This document shows positions 1 to 8,707 of a DNA stretch of 64,000 nt, piece after piece. Source of the stretch: Dehalococcoidales bacterium (GTDB taxonomy: Bacteria; Chloroflexota; Dehalococcoidia; Dehalococcoidales; UBA5760); NCBI GenBank assembly GCA_028716225.1, contig JAQUQE010000006.1:1-64000 (forward strand). Reading direction: 5' to 3'. The notes under the pieces were generated by a model. That model was not told the origin of the DNA. It saw only the letters and a program-made list of their open reading frames with translations, and searched no databases. A program made the position numbers and the translations under genes. How positions within the stretch are numbered: position 1 is the stretch's first letter; each line of letters starts with the position of its first letter.

Positions 1-168
1 GTAGCCTTTACAATGGACGTCTATAGCCATATAATAAGCGGGATGCAAGAGGATGCTATGGCGCTGTTGGACGAAGTGCTGCCCGCGGGGGTAAATAGAA
101 AATCCGTCGCCAATTTGTCGCCAACTTTGCAGAAATTAGCTTCAAGCCCCTGTAGCTCAGGTGGATAG
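1..168 (+). CDS. tyrosine recombinase (integrase), C-terminal fragment
   Basis: This reading frame is open from the window edge and ends at TAG 166-168, so only the last 55 codons are visible. It begins VAFTMDVYSH, which matches the end of the phage-integrase catalytic domain, where the tyrosine of the T-x-D-x-Y-S-H block is the DNA-cleaving nucleophile. An ordinary helical tail (MQEDAMALLDEVLP) follows, then about 25 residues of low character. The last codons lie inside the tRNA-Arg gene that starts at 146, so gene and tRNA overlap on the same strand. Element integrases often sit beside a tRNA used as attachment site, so this probably marks the boundary of an element to the left. Family assignment is fairly sure; activity cannot be judged from a fragment. 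Confidence 0.75.
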   Translation, partial: VAFTMDVYSHIISGMQEDAMALLDEVLPAGVNRKSVANLSPTLQKLASSPCSSGG

Positions 169-222
169 AGCAGCGGTTTCCTAAACCGCGTGTCGCGCGT
201 TCGAGTCGCGCCAGGGGCGCCA
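146..222 (+). tRNA. tRNA-Arg (anticodon CCT)
   Basis: The acceptor stem pairs GCCCCTG (146-152) with CAGGGGC (212-218), followed by discriminator G and an encoded CCA (220-222). The anticodon arm is GCGGT-TTCCTAA-ACCGC, giving anticodon CCT. The T arm carries GTTCGAGTC. The 5' part is overlapped by the end of the integrase reading frame, and a short T run follows the CCA. Confidence 0.95.
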
Positions 223-464
223 CTTTTTGAAGCTGAACTGATATCCGGAACACTTTATACCAGAGGAAAGCGCCCTTGAATGGCAGTTGTGTTGTAGCGA
301 TATTCCTCTCTCTCCGCACCAGGAAGTACCTCAAGCTTTACGGGCAATAACAAGATACGATAAAAGAGTTCCCGAAATTAGGAGGGTTCCTCATGAAGTG
401 TGACTTGCTATCGGTCTTTATACGTTATAGGCTATGATTTATGACTGATAGTGGAGGTAGCGTC

Positions 465-1295
465 ATGCGTGACAAGACAGAAATTGCAGCAGTTCAGATG
501 GAGCCCAAGATAATGAGGAACCCGGAGAATCTCGAAGAAATAACGGCTAGAATGAGGGTGGCTGCCGGTAGCGGCGCTGAGTTGATTGTGTTTCCCGAGT
601 GTGCCTTAACCGGCTACGTTTTTGCCAGCCGCAAGGAAGCTCTACCTTACTTGGAGACGGTTCCCGGCCCAAGCACAATGAAGCTGGAAGAGTGCTGCCG
701 TGAACTAGGCGTGTACGCAGTTGTTGGTCTTTTGGAAACGAAGGGAAACAAATACTTTAATACTGCCGCTCTTATTGGACCGGAAGGGCTTATCGGGAGA
801 TACAGAAAGGTACATCTCCCATATCTGGGCATTGACCGATTTCTCGACCCCGGCGACGAGCCTTTTAAAGTGTATCAGACCGATATAGGCAATATCGGCA
901 TATTCATCTGCTACGACTGTAATTTTCCAGAAAGCGCCCGTGTTATGGCATTAATGGGTGCAGATATTCTGGTACTACCGACAAACTGGCCTGAGGGCCG
1001 GGAAAGAATTCCCCAATATGTCGTTCCCACTCGAGCTCTTGAGAATAGGGTGCATCTTGTGGCAGTAAACCGTATTGGTAGTGAGCGCGGTACCGGATTT
1101 ATCGGCCAGAGTAAGATTATCAATTCCCGGGGAGACACACTAGCACAGGCCGGCAATAAAGCCGAGATCCTGTACGGTAAAGTCAGTCTGGCCGAATCAA
1201 GAGAAAAACGCGTTATTTTCAAGCCCGGTGAGTTTGAGGTGGACTACATTAAAGACAGGCGGCCGGAGTTTTATGACCGGATTACCAGGACTTAG
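465..1295 (+). CDS. carbon-nitrogen hydrolase (nitrilase superfamily amidase)
   Basis: A 276-residue cytosolic hydrolase of the nitrilase superfamily, which cleaves non-peptide C-N bonds such as omega-amides or carbamoyl groups through a Glu-Lys-Cys triad. All three residues are visible: E45 in FPECALTGY, K115 in RKVHLPY and C149 in FICYDCNFPES. Length suits the branch containing omega-amidases and N-carbamoylputrescine amidases, but the substrate cannot be read from sequence. I place the start at ATG 465 because GGAGG (453-457) lies 7 bases before it; an in-frame ATG at 441 has no ribosome site. A short hairpin follows the stop. It appears to be a single-gene unit. Confidence 0.88.
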   Translation: MRDKTEIAAVQMEPKIMRNPENLEEITARMRVAAGSGAELIVFPECALTGYVFASRKEALPYLETVPGPSTMKLEECCRELGVYAVVGLLETKGNKYFNTAALIGPEGLIGRYRKVHLPYLGIDRFLDPGDEPFKVYQTDIGNIGIFICYDCNFPESARVMALMGADILVLPTNWPEGRERIPQYVVPTRALENRVHLVAVNRIGSERGTGFIGQSKIINSRGDTLAQAGNKAEILYGKVSLAESREKRVIFKPGEFEVDYIKDRRPEFYDRITRT

Positions 1296-1309
1296 AATAT
1301 CCGTAATGT

Positions 1310-1328
1310 CACTTTCCACCGGAAAGTG
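1310..1328 (+). terminator. hairpin after the nitrilase gene
   Basis: A perfect 8-bp stem (CACTTTCC/GGAAAGTG) with a 3-base loop lies 15 bases after the nitrilase stop. There is no T tract, so it could be a weak terminator or an RNA-stabilising hairpin. Confidence 0.35.
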
Positions 1329-1431
1329 CACCAGGCCAACTCATTGATGAGAGCGACCCGGTGCCGTTAGTAGAAATTGTTCATGTGTGTTTGTTAAAAT
1401 GTGACGGTAAATATGGAGAGCAGGAGACTAG

Positions 1432-1839
1432 TTGTTCAAGAAGATTCACGTATTCAGAGTGAAACCTGAGCAGGAGCTGCTCACCGAGATAGTCCGTTAC
1501 TGTAATGACCACGGCCTATACTCAGGCCTGGTTCTCGGTATTATCGGGTCAGTACAAAGAGCCCGCCTCAACTTCCTGATGGAGTTGCCCGGTCAATACG
1601 ACAGCGTGGAATACACCGGTCCGTTAGAGATCGTCTGCGCCCAGGGTTCGATAGCCCTGAAAAATAATGAGCCCGTTATCCACATACATATATTGCTCTC
1701 CGGGAAAGACATCTGCCGGGGAGGACATCTTGCTGAGGCAGAGGTTTTCTCCACTGCAGAAGTAAGCATCGGGGAAATTGACTACAAACTCCAGCGGCAA
1801 TATGACAATTATACCGGACTTAATGAGTTACTCCACTAA
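1432..1839 (+). CDS. PPC/DUF296-domain protein
   Basis: A 135-residue protein matching the PPC (DUF296) fold found in plant AT-hook proteins and in stand-alone bacterial and archaeal proteins. Visible features are an early LVLGIIGSVQRARLNF stretch, a central EIVCAQGSIAL, then HIHILLSGKD and GGHLAEAEVFSTAEVSI; the G-G-H-L block is the family hallmark. No separate DNA-binding motif is present and the biochemical role of the bacterial versions is not settled. The start is TTG 1432 with CAGGAG about 6 bases upstream. Neighbours give no functional hint. Confidence 0.75.
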   Translation: MFKKIHVFRVKPEQELLTEIVRYCNDHGLYSGLVLGIIGSVQRARLNFLMELPGQYDSVEYTGPLEIVCAQGSIALKNNEPVIHIHILLSGKDICRGGHLAEAEVFSTAEVSIGEIDYKLQRQYDNYTGLNELLH

Positions 1840-1897
1840 GAAGTAATCGGGTTCTTTGCCATTTTCTTTAGAATAAATAACCTGAGTCTAGCCAAAA

Positions 1898-2785
1898 CTA
1901 GAGGGGTCGGGCCAGAAGTATCGGACCGGAGATCCCGCTCACGACCTTCATAGCAACGCTACCCAATACCCAGCGACTAAGTCCGGAGCGGGCGTGGGTC
2001 GACATCACGACCAGACTAAAGGGAATGGCGCCGGCATAGTCGACAATCTGTTCCGCAGGCTCGCCGGTAAGCACCCGGGACTGCACACTAAGGCCGACTT
2101 TTCTAAGCCGTTCTTCTACTCTAGCCAGGTACTTCTCAATCGCCTCCCGCGTCTCAGGTATGTTGCTGAAGTAATGGTCAGACATAACCGGAGACTCAAC
2201 AACCCTGAGCAGGACTACTTCCACCATCTCAACGCCGCTCTGCTCCGCCAGCGCTTTGACATGGGGAAGTACCGCCTCAGCCAACTCCGAGCCATCCAGC
2301 GGTACCACTACCGTCTTCTTGGGCCACATATCATAGGTAACATCCCCGGGCCCCCGCGCCGGAACCAGCCAAACGGGCACCTTGGAGGCATGGAGCACCT
2401 TATCCGCCACACTGCCGATAGCCCAGCGTTTGAAACCGGAGCGGCCGTGAGTCGCCATCAGAATCAGGTCGATACTATTTTCATCGGCATAACGGAGGAT
2501 TTCTTCAGCAGGGTAACCGGAGGCAAGCTCTCCCCGCACCTCTACCTCTTCCTTCACCGGCTTAACTGCCGACTTTTTCCATACCTCTTTTGCCTGACCT
2601 TTGATGACCTCTGCCTTATGCTCAATATAATCCCGATGCAGAGGGACCAACTCTCTTTCCTCCGGCTTACAAACGTGAAGCAGTACTACATCCAGACCCA
2701 GACTGCCAACGAGCCCTTTGACATAAGGTAAAACTACCTCGGAAAGCTCCGAGCCATCCAGCGTGACCAGCATCCTGCGGTACAC
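1898..2785 (-). CDS. tandem UspA universal stress protein
   Basis: Two UspA domains in one 295-residue chain. Domain 1 (about 1-145) opens MLVTLDGSELSE and ends ATHGRSGFKRWAIGSVAD; domain 2 (about 155-295) opens VVPLDGSELAEAV and ends STHARSGLSRWVLGSVA. Both keep the G-x2-G-x9-G(S) pattern of ATP-binding UspA proteins, so both sites may bind nucleotide. Such proteins are cytosolic and are induced by growth arrest or energy stress. It is divergent from the ABC exporter at 3004, with 218 bases between the starts that presumably hold both promoters. A single-domain paralogue lies at 59934-60410. Confidence 0.9.
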   Translation of the reverse strand: MYRRMLVTLDGSELSEVVLPYVKGLVGSLGLDVVLLHVCKPEERELVPLHRDYIEHKAEVIKGQAKEVWKKSAVKPVKEEVEVRGELASGYPAEEILRYADENSIDLILMATHGRSGFKRWAIGSVADKVLHASKVPVWLVPARGPGDVTYDMWPKKTVVVPLDGSELAEAVLPHVKALAEQSGVEMVEVVLLRVVESPVMSDHYFSNIPETREAIEKYLARVEERLRKVGLSVQSRVLTGEPAEQIVDYAGAIPFSLVVMSTHARSGLSRWVLGSVAMKVVSGISGPILLARPL

Positions 2786-3003
2786 TCTTACACCTCCGAC
2801 TAGAGCCGTTGCTATGATATGATATGTTACCCATCAGGGTATGTCAATAAAGGATGGCCGCTAACTGCTCCTACACAAAGGTAAGCCCGAAGTGTTAGAA
2901 TAGCATAAGGCAGGTCGGTACCCGGCCAGAGTCTGCTACCGGCAGCGGCTAAGACAACCTCTGAGTCAAATGCTACCAGCCAGGAACTATTCCAGGGAGA
3001 AAG

Positions 3004-3987
3004 ATGGGCGATTACATCATAGAAGTAAAAAACCTGGCCAAAAAATTCGACGATCTGGTGGCGGTAGACCATATCAACTTCCAGGTAGCACAGGGAGAGC
3101 TATTCGGCTTCCTGGGTCCAAACGGAGCCGGCAAGACCACTACCATCAACATCCTGTGCACACTATCCAAACCAACCTCGGGGCAGGCTATCGTTAACGG
3201 CTTCGACGTGGTACGGCAGCAGAGTCAGGTGCGCCAGTCAATCGGTCTGGTCTTTCAGGATCCCAGTCTTGATGAGCGGCTCAGCGGACTACAGAACCTG
3301 CGCTTTCACGCCATGGTCTATAACGTACCTGCCTCAATCCGCGAGAAACGGATTGAAGAAGTGCTTAAGATCATGGAGCTCTGGGACAAGCGCCACCACG
3401 ACGTACGCACCTACTCGGGAGGTATGAAGCGCCGCCTTGAACTGGCCAGGGGGCTACTCCATTACCCCAAGGTGCTGTTCCTTGATGAGCCCACCATAGG
3501 GCTTGACCCTCAGACACGTAACCGCCTCTGGGAATATATCCTGGAGCTAAAGCAGCGGGAAGGAACCACCATCTTCCTGACCACACACTACATGGACGAA
3601 GCGGATAAAGCGGATCGCATTGCCGTTATGGACTACGGGAAAATCGTGGCTATGGACACTCCCGAGGAGCTAAAGCGCAAGGTAGGCAGGGACGTCATCA
3701 CCGTGAAAACGGACGACAACACGAAGGCCGCCGAAGAAATCGAGACCCGCTACCAGATTGAGGTGAGACAGGATAATGATGAACTGGTCTTTGCCGTAGA
3801 GCACGGCGAGAAGTTTCTGCCCAAATTTATTAGAGAATTCGGCACCAAGATACTAAGCGTCAGCCTGCGCCACCCGAGCCTGGACGATGTCTTCCTCAAG
3901 CTCACCGGCCGGGAAATTCGCGAGGAGGAAGTGAGTGACACATTCAAGGCTATGGTCCGCCAGCACGGCCGCCACATGCGGCACTAG
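3004..3987 (+). CDS. ABC-2 type exporter ATPase, DrrA/CcmA-like
   Basis: A 327-residue ABC ATPase. Walker A is GPNGAGKTTT, the signature is YSGGMKRRLELA, Walker B is VLFLDEPTIGLDP and the H-loop is TTHYMDEADKADR. The roughly 100 residues after the ATPase core match the C-terminal extension of daunorubicin-resistance type (DrrA) ATPases. AGGGAG lies just before ATG 3004. The permease begins 8 bases after the stop, so the two form one exporter unit at the cytoplasmic membrane. Substrate is unknown; the following acyl-CoA synthetase could point to a lipid or acylated molecule, but that is only a context guess. Confidence 0.92.
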   Translation: MGDYIIEVKNLAKKFDDLVAVDHINFQVAQGELFGFLGPNGAGKTTTINILCTLSKPTSGQAIVNGFDVVRQQSQVRQSIGLVFQDPSLDERLSGLQNLRFHAMVYNVPASIREKRIEEVLKIMELWDKRHHDVRTYSGGMKRRLELARGLLHYPKVLFLDEPTIGLDPQTRNRLWEYILELKQREGTTIFLTTHYMDEADKADRIAVMDYGKIVAMDTPEELKRKVGRDVITVKTDDNTKAAEEIETRYQIEVRQDNDELVFAVEHGEKFLPKFIREFGTKILSVSLRHPSLDDVFLKLTGREIREEEVSDTFKAMVRQHGRHMRH

Positions 3988-3995
3988 AGGAAGCA

Positions 3996-4784
3996 ATGAA
4001 TAATCTACGGGGAATCTATACCATCTGGTACCGCGATATACTGCGCTTCTGGCACGATAGGATACGCCTGGTGGGAGCTATCTTTTTACCACTTCTCTTT
4101 CTCTTTGTCTTCGGCAGCGGTTTCGGCGGCATGATGGGCAACCTCGGCTCAGGGGTAAACTTTGCCCAGTTCATCTTCCCCGGCATCATCGGTATGACGG
4201 TAATGATGAGTTCCTTTATGGCCGGCGTTTCGGTAGTCTGGGACCGGGAGTTCGGCTTCTTAAAAGAGGTACTGGTGGCCCCGATTAACCGCGCCTCGGT
4301 AGCGATGGGGAAAACACTGGGCGCCGCCACGGTAGCGATGATACAGGGTTCAATTATTATGCTGTTTGCTCCGCTAATCGGGGTCGCACTCACTACGGCG
4401 ACTGCAGCCGCCATGCTGCCCATGATGTTCCTGCTGGCAATTACCATGGGTGCCTTCGGCGTCCTGCTGGCAACCCGCATCAGGTCGATGGAGGCGTTTC
4501 AGGTAGTAACACAGATGCTGCTGTTTCCTATGATATTCCTCTCCGGGGTATTCGTACCGCTGGACAAAGCACCGGCCTGGCTGAGTGTCCTGACCAAGAT
4601 TAACCCGGCCACCTACGGAATCACCGGTATCCGCCAGGTAGCCCTGGGGGAGACATCGGGAACCGCCTTCGGGGTCAACCTGTTCGGAAAGACGCTGTCT
4701 CTCTGGAATAATGTCGGCATACTGGCAGCCATCGGAGCCGTTATGATTCTGCTGGCGATGTGGTCTTTCCGCAATCAGGAATAA
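3996..4784 (+). CDS. ABC-2 type exporter permease, DrrB-like
   Basis: A 262-residue integral membrane protein with about six hydrophobic segments and the ABC-2 permease pattern: a first helix with LPLLFLFVFGSGFG, a glycine-rich loop, WDREFGFLKEVLVAPINR before the central helices, and a last helix after NPATYGITGIRQ. It pairs with the ATPase upstream. It ends 28 bases before the acyl-CoA synthetase, so all three are likely co-transcribed. Confidence 0.9.
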   Translation: MNNLRGIYTIWYRDILRFWHDRIRLVGAIFLPLLFLFVFGSGFGGMMGNLGSGVNFAQFIFPGIIGMTVMMSSFMAGVSVVWDREFGFLKEVLVAPINRASVAMGKTLGAATVAMIQGSIIMLFAPLIGVALTTATAAAMLPMMFLLAITMGAFGVLLATRIRSMEAFQVVTQMLLFPMIFLSGVFVPLDKAPAWLSVLTKINPATYGITGIRQVALGETSGTAFGVNLFGKTLSLWNNVGILAAIGAVMILLAMWSFRNQE

Positions 4785-4812
4785 TCCGCAGGACAGGAAA
4801 GGAAATAGACAG

Positions 4813-6618
4813 GTGCACAAAGATAGTACCGAATCCGATAGAAAGCACCTCTACCTACTTTCTACCGGTGATCCTATCATCTCCCTGGCTCCCTTTCCCT
4901 CCCCGCTGGAAGAATACCGCGCCGCCTTTATCGAGCGGGAGTACCCTTTCCTTAACTACTACACCTTTGAGAAAGGGGGCATAGGGAAACTGAGCCTCTC
5001 CAGAGGAGAGTTCTGGGATCTCGCCCGATCAGCAGCCTACTGCCTAAGCCGGCTGGGCATAGAAAAAGGCGACCGGGTGGTCCACTGCTTCTCTGCCAAC
5101 AGCCTCCATGATCTTGCCTTCAGGCTGGCCGCAGTACTGGTGGGGAGCGTACCGGTTACCATCAACTGGCAGGCTGATGATAACGAACGCATCTGTTATA
5201 AAGCAAATGTAACCGGGGCAAAGCTGCTGGTATACGATCATGGTTTCAATAAACGGGTAGCAGAATTCAGGCCGGAACTACCCGGGGTATCCTTCCTGCC
5301 GACCACACAGATCGAGCGCTCCGAACCTGTCTCCGGCTGGAGCTCGCCAACACTCGACTACGAAGATGAACGGATAATCGTCTTTACATCAGGTACCACC
5401 GCCAGACCCAAGGGGGTCAGCCTGCCCCACCGGAGCTACCTAGCCAACCGGCTTACCTTCGAGAAGTGGCTCGGCATGTCGGAAGATACTGACCTGGACC
5501 TGCTGCTGGTCAACCCCTTACACCATGCCAACTCAACCGCTCTATCGGACTGGGGTATGCGCCGCCCCCGGGCCATCATACACCTAGTGGAACGCTACTC
5601 GACACAGTACTGGAGGATACTGACGGAAGCCGCCGAAAGGAAGCGGGGCATACTATTTGCCGCCCTGGTCTCCCGTCACATAGACTTCCTGGAGTCCCTG
5701 GTCAGTACAGCAAGGCTGCCGGTCGCGGAAGACAGACTAAAAGAGGCGCTAGCTCAAACCGATATTATGATCGGCTCGGCACCGGTGGGGCCGAAAACGG
5801 TAAAGCAGGTACTCAACTTCAGCGGATACCTGCCGCGTGTCCGCTTCGGTTCAACGGAGACCTGCCTCGAGGTAGTGGCGACCCCCATGACGCTAGCGCC
5901 GGAGGCGTTACTGGAGTCATTTGAGGCAGGCTGGTCACACCGGTACCGGGGTGAAGCAATCACCGGCTACTACATCGGGAGGGAACATTACCCCTTTACC
6001 AGGGTCAAGGTGGTGAAGTCTATCGATACGGAGGCGGAGGACTACATGCGGCAGTGTGAAACCGGCGAACCGGGCTATCTGATCACACAGGGAGCAAATA
6101 CCATGAACGGATATGTAGCTGATGCTGAAGCCACGGAGTCCGTATTACGGGAAGGGTGGTATGTCGGCCTGAAAGATATCGCCTTTGCCTTAAGGAATAA
6201 AAGTGATGGTGAACCGGACTACTACTGGATGTCACGTGATTCCGAGCTGCTTATCCGTGGCGGCGTCAATTATGCCTATGACCAGGTAGCCGCCGAACTG
6301 AACCGATTTCTGACCGCTAACTTCCAGATGCCGGCCGGGGAATTCCAGCTGGCGGTAGTTGGGCTCAGGCTGGAGAGCGAGCATGAGGACAGCTGCTGCG
6401 TAACGATAGAACTGGGCGAAGAGGTAGTTCACCGCGAAGCAGAGCTGAAGGCTGACTTTCTCGAAAAGGCCTACCAGACGGTCAGCAAGGGCAGCCGCCC
6501 CGACTACCTGCGCTTCGCCCCGATCCCCCGTAACTTTAAGGGATCTATCCTCTATCCCCTCTTAAAGCAGGATTTCTTAAAATCAGTAAAACAGGACGCC
6601 GTTTTCCACCGCCGGTAA
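4813..6618 (+). CDS. AMP-forming acyl-CoA synthetase/ligase family protein
   Basis: A 601-residue adenylate-forming enzyme. The ATP-binding P-loop motif is visible as FTSGTTARPKGV, followed by a His-rich NPLHHANST block and, late in the chain, RGGVNYAYDQVAAELNRF in place of the usual hinge region; a C-terminal FKGSILYP contributes the likely adenylation lysine. Enzymes of this family activate a carboxylic acid as acyl-AMP and usually transfer it to CoA. The hinge and A8 region are divergent, so substrate and even thioester acceptor are uncertain. Start is GTG 4813 with GGAAAGG upstream. It follows the DrrAB-like exporter directly, an uncommon pairing. Confidence 0.82.
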   Translation: MHKDSTESDRKHLYLLSTGDPIISLAPFPSPLEEYRAAFIEREYPFLNYYTFEKGGIGKLSLSRGEFWDLARSAAYCLSRLGIEKGDRVVHCFSANSLHDLAFRLAAVLVGSVPVTINWQADDNERICYKANVTGAKLLVYDHGFNKRVAEFRPELPGVSFLPTTQIERSEPVSGWSSPTLDYEDERIIVFTSGTTARPKGVSLPHRSYLANRLTFEKWLGMSEDTDLDLLLVNPLHHANSTALSDWGMRRPRAIIHLVERYSTQYWRILTEAAERKRGILFAALVSRHIDFLESLVSTARLPVAEDRLKEALAQTDIMIGSAPVGPKTVKQVLNFSGYLPRVRFGSTETCLEVVATPMTLAPEALLESFEAGWSHRYRGEAITGYYIGREHYPFTRVKVVKSIDTEAEDYMRQCETGEPGYLITQGANTMNGYVADAEATESVLREGWYVGLKDIAFALRNKSDGEPDYYWMSRDSELLIRGGVNYAYDQVAAELNRFLTANFQMPAGEFQLAVVGLRLESEHEDSCCVTIELGEEVVHREAELKADFLEKAYQTVSKGSRPDYLRFAPIPRNFKGSILYPLLKQDFLKSVKQDAVFHRR

Positions 6619-6713
6619 TATCAAAGAACTTCAAATGCCAGACAGGCCGACATTGTAAAATTGATTTCCCCAGTTAATCTCTGCTTAAATAGAGGGTACA
6701 GAAGGAGGTAATA

Positions 6714-7367
6714 ATGGAGGGTATCGCACTAAAGGCTGCCACCAGAGATATATCGGGTAAGAAGACCAGGTTCCTGCGCCGCGAGGGCATCACCCCGACC
6801 CACCTCTTTGGTCATAATCTTAAATCACTGGCTCTGCAGTGTAACACCAATGAACTCAAGCGAGTTATCGGTCAGGTCGGGACGACCACACTCTTTAACC
6901 TGGGCATTGACGGCGAAAAACGCACCAGAAAGGTACTCATTCGGGAGATCCAAACCGACCCGTTGGGTAGACAAATCCTGCATGTTGACTTCTATCAGAT
7001 AAAAATGACGGAGAAGCTGAAGGTTGAGGTCCCCCTCGCTCTTAGTGGAGAAGCACCGGCGATGAAGATAAAGGGCCGCTCGCTGCAACATGCCCTTAAC
7101 ATCCTGAACATCGAGTGCCTTCCTGACAAGCTCCCCCACGAAATAGAGGTTGACCTAAGCCTCCTCACCGAATTGGGACAGAGCATCCACGTCAAAGACC
7201 TGAAACTGAGTGCGGATATCACCGTCAGCAACGACCCCGAACAGTTGATCGTCAAGGTCATTGAAACAGCAGCGGCGAGGGCAGAAGAAGGGGAAGAAGA
7301 GGAAGTTCCTGCGGCTGGAGAAACCACACCTCCGGAAGCAGGGCCGGAAGAGAACACGGCTGAGTAA
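6714..7367 (+). CDS. rplY: 50S ribosomal protein L25, Ctc form
   Basis: A 217-residue protein of the long L25/Ctc type that binds 5S rRNA. The N-terminal domain (1-95) has LKAATRDISGKKTRFLRREG and REIQTDPLGRQILHVDFYQI, and the C-terminal TL5 domain has EVPLALSGEAPA and HALNILNIECLPDKLPHEIE. The tail is acidic and Glu-rich, as in many Ctc proteins. A strong GGAGG lies 5 bases before ATG 6714. Confidence 0.95.
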   Translation: MEGIALKAATRDISGKKTRFLRREGITPTHLFGHNLKSLALQCNTNELKRVIGQVGTTTLFNLGIDGEKRTRKVLIREIQTDPLGRQILHVDFYQIKMTEKLKVEVPLALSGEAPAMKIKGRSLQHALNILNIECLPDKLPHEIEVDLSLLTELGQSIHVKDLKLSADITVSNDPEQLIVKVIETAAARAEEGEEEEVPAAGETTPPEAGPEENTAE

Positions 7368-7489
7368 GCTGGCAACTCCAAACGTCCCTCAAGATCGGCG
7401 GCTAACGCCCTTGATTGTGTTATGTTAATATGTTATGTTAAAGAGACCTATATTATAGAGACTTTAGAGCCTGATATGCGGGAGGTGTC

Positions 7490-8392
7490 ATGAAAGAGGC
7501 TATCAGCAGTTTTCTTGCCTATCTCACCGTAGAGAAGGGCTTCTCCTCAAACACGATAGCTGCCTATAGAAATGACCTGGAGCAACTGGCCGAATTTGCC
7601 AGTGAGGAGGCGGCTAAGAGCAGTTCTCTGCCATCGTGGGCCAGCTTCGGCCGAGAGGGCATGCTCAGGTACCTGCTAAACCTCAAGGAGAGGAACTATG
7701 CCGCCACTACCATCGCCCGCAAGGTGGCCGCACTAAGGTCTTTCTTTAACTTCATGAAGGCGGAAGGCACCGTCAAAGACAACCCCTCACAGAACGTCGG
7801 TTCACCCAAGGTGGGACGGTCGCTACCCAAGCCTATCTCCATCAGCGAGGTCCACCGCCTGCTGGAACAACCGGCCAAACAATCCAGACCGGAAGCGAAA
7901 AGGGACATAGCAATACTGCAGCTACTTTATGCCAGCGGGATGAGGGTAAGCGAGCTGGTATCACTAGACCTGGATAACATTGATGTCGAGGAGGGTTCTG
8001 TGCGCTGTCTGGGCAAGGGGCACAAAGAGCGCATCATCCCTATCCACCAGCGGGCCGCCCAGGCGATTAAGGAATACGTAAAAGAGGCCCGCCCTAACCT
8101 GGTACATCGAGAGGAGACGGCCCTGTTTGTTAACGCCCGCGGCGAGAGGCTGACCAGACAGGGGCTCTGGCAGATACTCAAAGAATACGCCAGAGCAGCC
8201 GGACTGGCAAACATCACTCCTCATACCCTGAGGCACAGCTTTGCCACTCATATGCTGAGCGGGGGAGCTGACCTGAGGTCGGTCCAGGAACTTCTCGGTC
8301 ATGCTAATATTTCAACAACACAGGTCTACACCCACCTGACTACCGAGCATATCCGCCGCACCTATGAAAAATCACATCCAAGGGCTAAATAG
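7490..8392 (+). CDS. xerC: tyrosine recombinase XerC/XerD
   Basis: A 300-residue site-specific recombinase of the size and layout of XerC/XerD, which resolve chromosome dimers at dif. The SAM-like N-terminal domain (1-90) is followed by a catalytic domain with R in YASGMRVSELVSLDL, K in CLGKGHKERIIPI, H-x-x-R in TPHTLRHSFATHML, and the final H and nucleophile Y in LLGHANISTTQVYTHL. No element or phage gene lies nearby and the flanking genes are housekeeping, so a chromosomal Xer role is more likely than a mobile integrase. Whether it is the C or D type cannot be settled by eye. GGGAGGTG precedes ATG 7490. Confidence 0.9.
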   Translation: MKEAISSFLAYLTVEKGFSSNTIAAYRNDLEQLAEFASEEAAKSSSLPSWASFGREGMLRYLLNLKERNYAATTIARKVAALRSFFNFMKAEGTVKDNPSQNVGSPKVGRSLPKPISISEVHRLLEQPAKQSRPEAKRDIAILQLLYASGMRVSELVSLDLDNIDVEEGSVRCLGKGHKERIIPIHQRAAQAIKEYVKEARPNLVHREETALFVNARGERLTRQGLWQILKEYARAAGLANITPHTLRHSFATHMLSGGADLRSVQELLGHANISTTQVYTHLTTEHIRRTYEKSHPRAK

Positions 8393-8407
8393 AGGGGGAG
8401 GTTATCG

Positions 8408-8683
8408 ATGCCCAGTAAATCACGGCACAACCGGGGGAAGCATTCTTTTCAGAGTAAAAAAAATAAGGGCAAGCGAATTACCCCCGTTGCGGTAGCTCAA
8501 GAGCAGACAACCTCGCCAGCCGAGCCGACGGCTACCCCTACGCGGATAACGACACCTCGGCCGACTGCGCCCACCACAGCAACGACCAGCCACCCCCATA
8601 TTACCGCCGAGCTACGCCGGATTGGTATCCTGGCCGGCATCATGCTGGCGGTTCTGGTGGTATTAGCTTTTACCCTACCCTAA
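8408..8683 (+). CDS. small basic protein with C-terminal membrane anchor, unknown function
   Basis: A 91-residue protein I do not recognise. The first 30 residues are very basic (SKSRHNRGKHSFQSKKNKGK), the middle is Pro/Thr/Ala-rich and low complexity, and residues about 70-90 form a single hydrophobic helix (IGILAGIMLAVLVVLAFTLP) ending at the C terminus. This suggests a tail-anchored protein with a basic cytosolic domain. A strong GGGGGAGG precedes ATG 8408, 15 bases after xerC, and pcm follows within 25 bases, so it is probably translated from the xerC transcript. The basic part resembles short proteins annotated elsewhere in Dehalococcoidia-type genomes, but that is an impression only. 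Confidence 0.7.
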   Translation: MPSKSRHNRGKHSFQSKKNKGKRITPVAVAQEQTTSPAEPTATPTRITTPRPTAPTTATTSHPHITAELRRIGILAGIMLAVLVVLAFTLP

Positions 8684-8707
8684 AACCCTGCCACGGTAGG
8701 TATCGGC

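Noticed and set aside
56-334. Minus-strand 92-codon frame across tRNA-Arg
   Set aside because: It reads antisense through the tRNA and has the typical spurious LARLERATRG-type translation seen for tRNA complements.
1994-2731. 245-codon frame opposite the tandem UspA gene
   Set aside because: Shadow of a clearly conserved gene; low-complexity composition and no ribosome site.
7490-8392. Integrase of a mobile element
   Set aside because: Size, motifs and housekeeping neighbours fit chromosomal XerC/XerD; no attachment repeats or cargo genes were seen around it.
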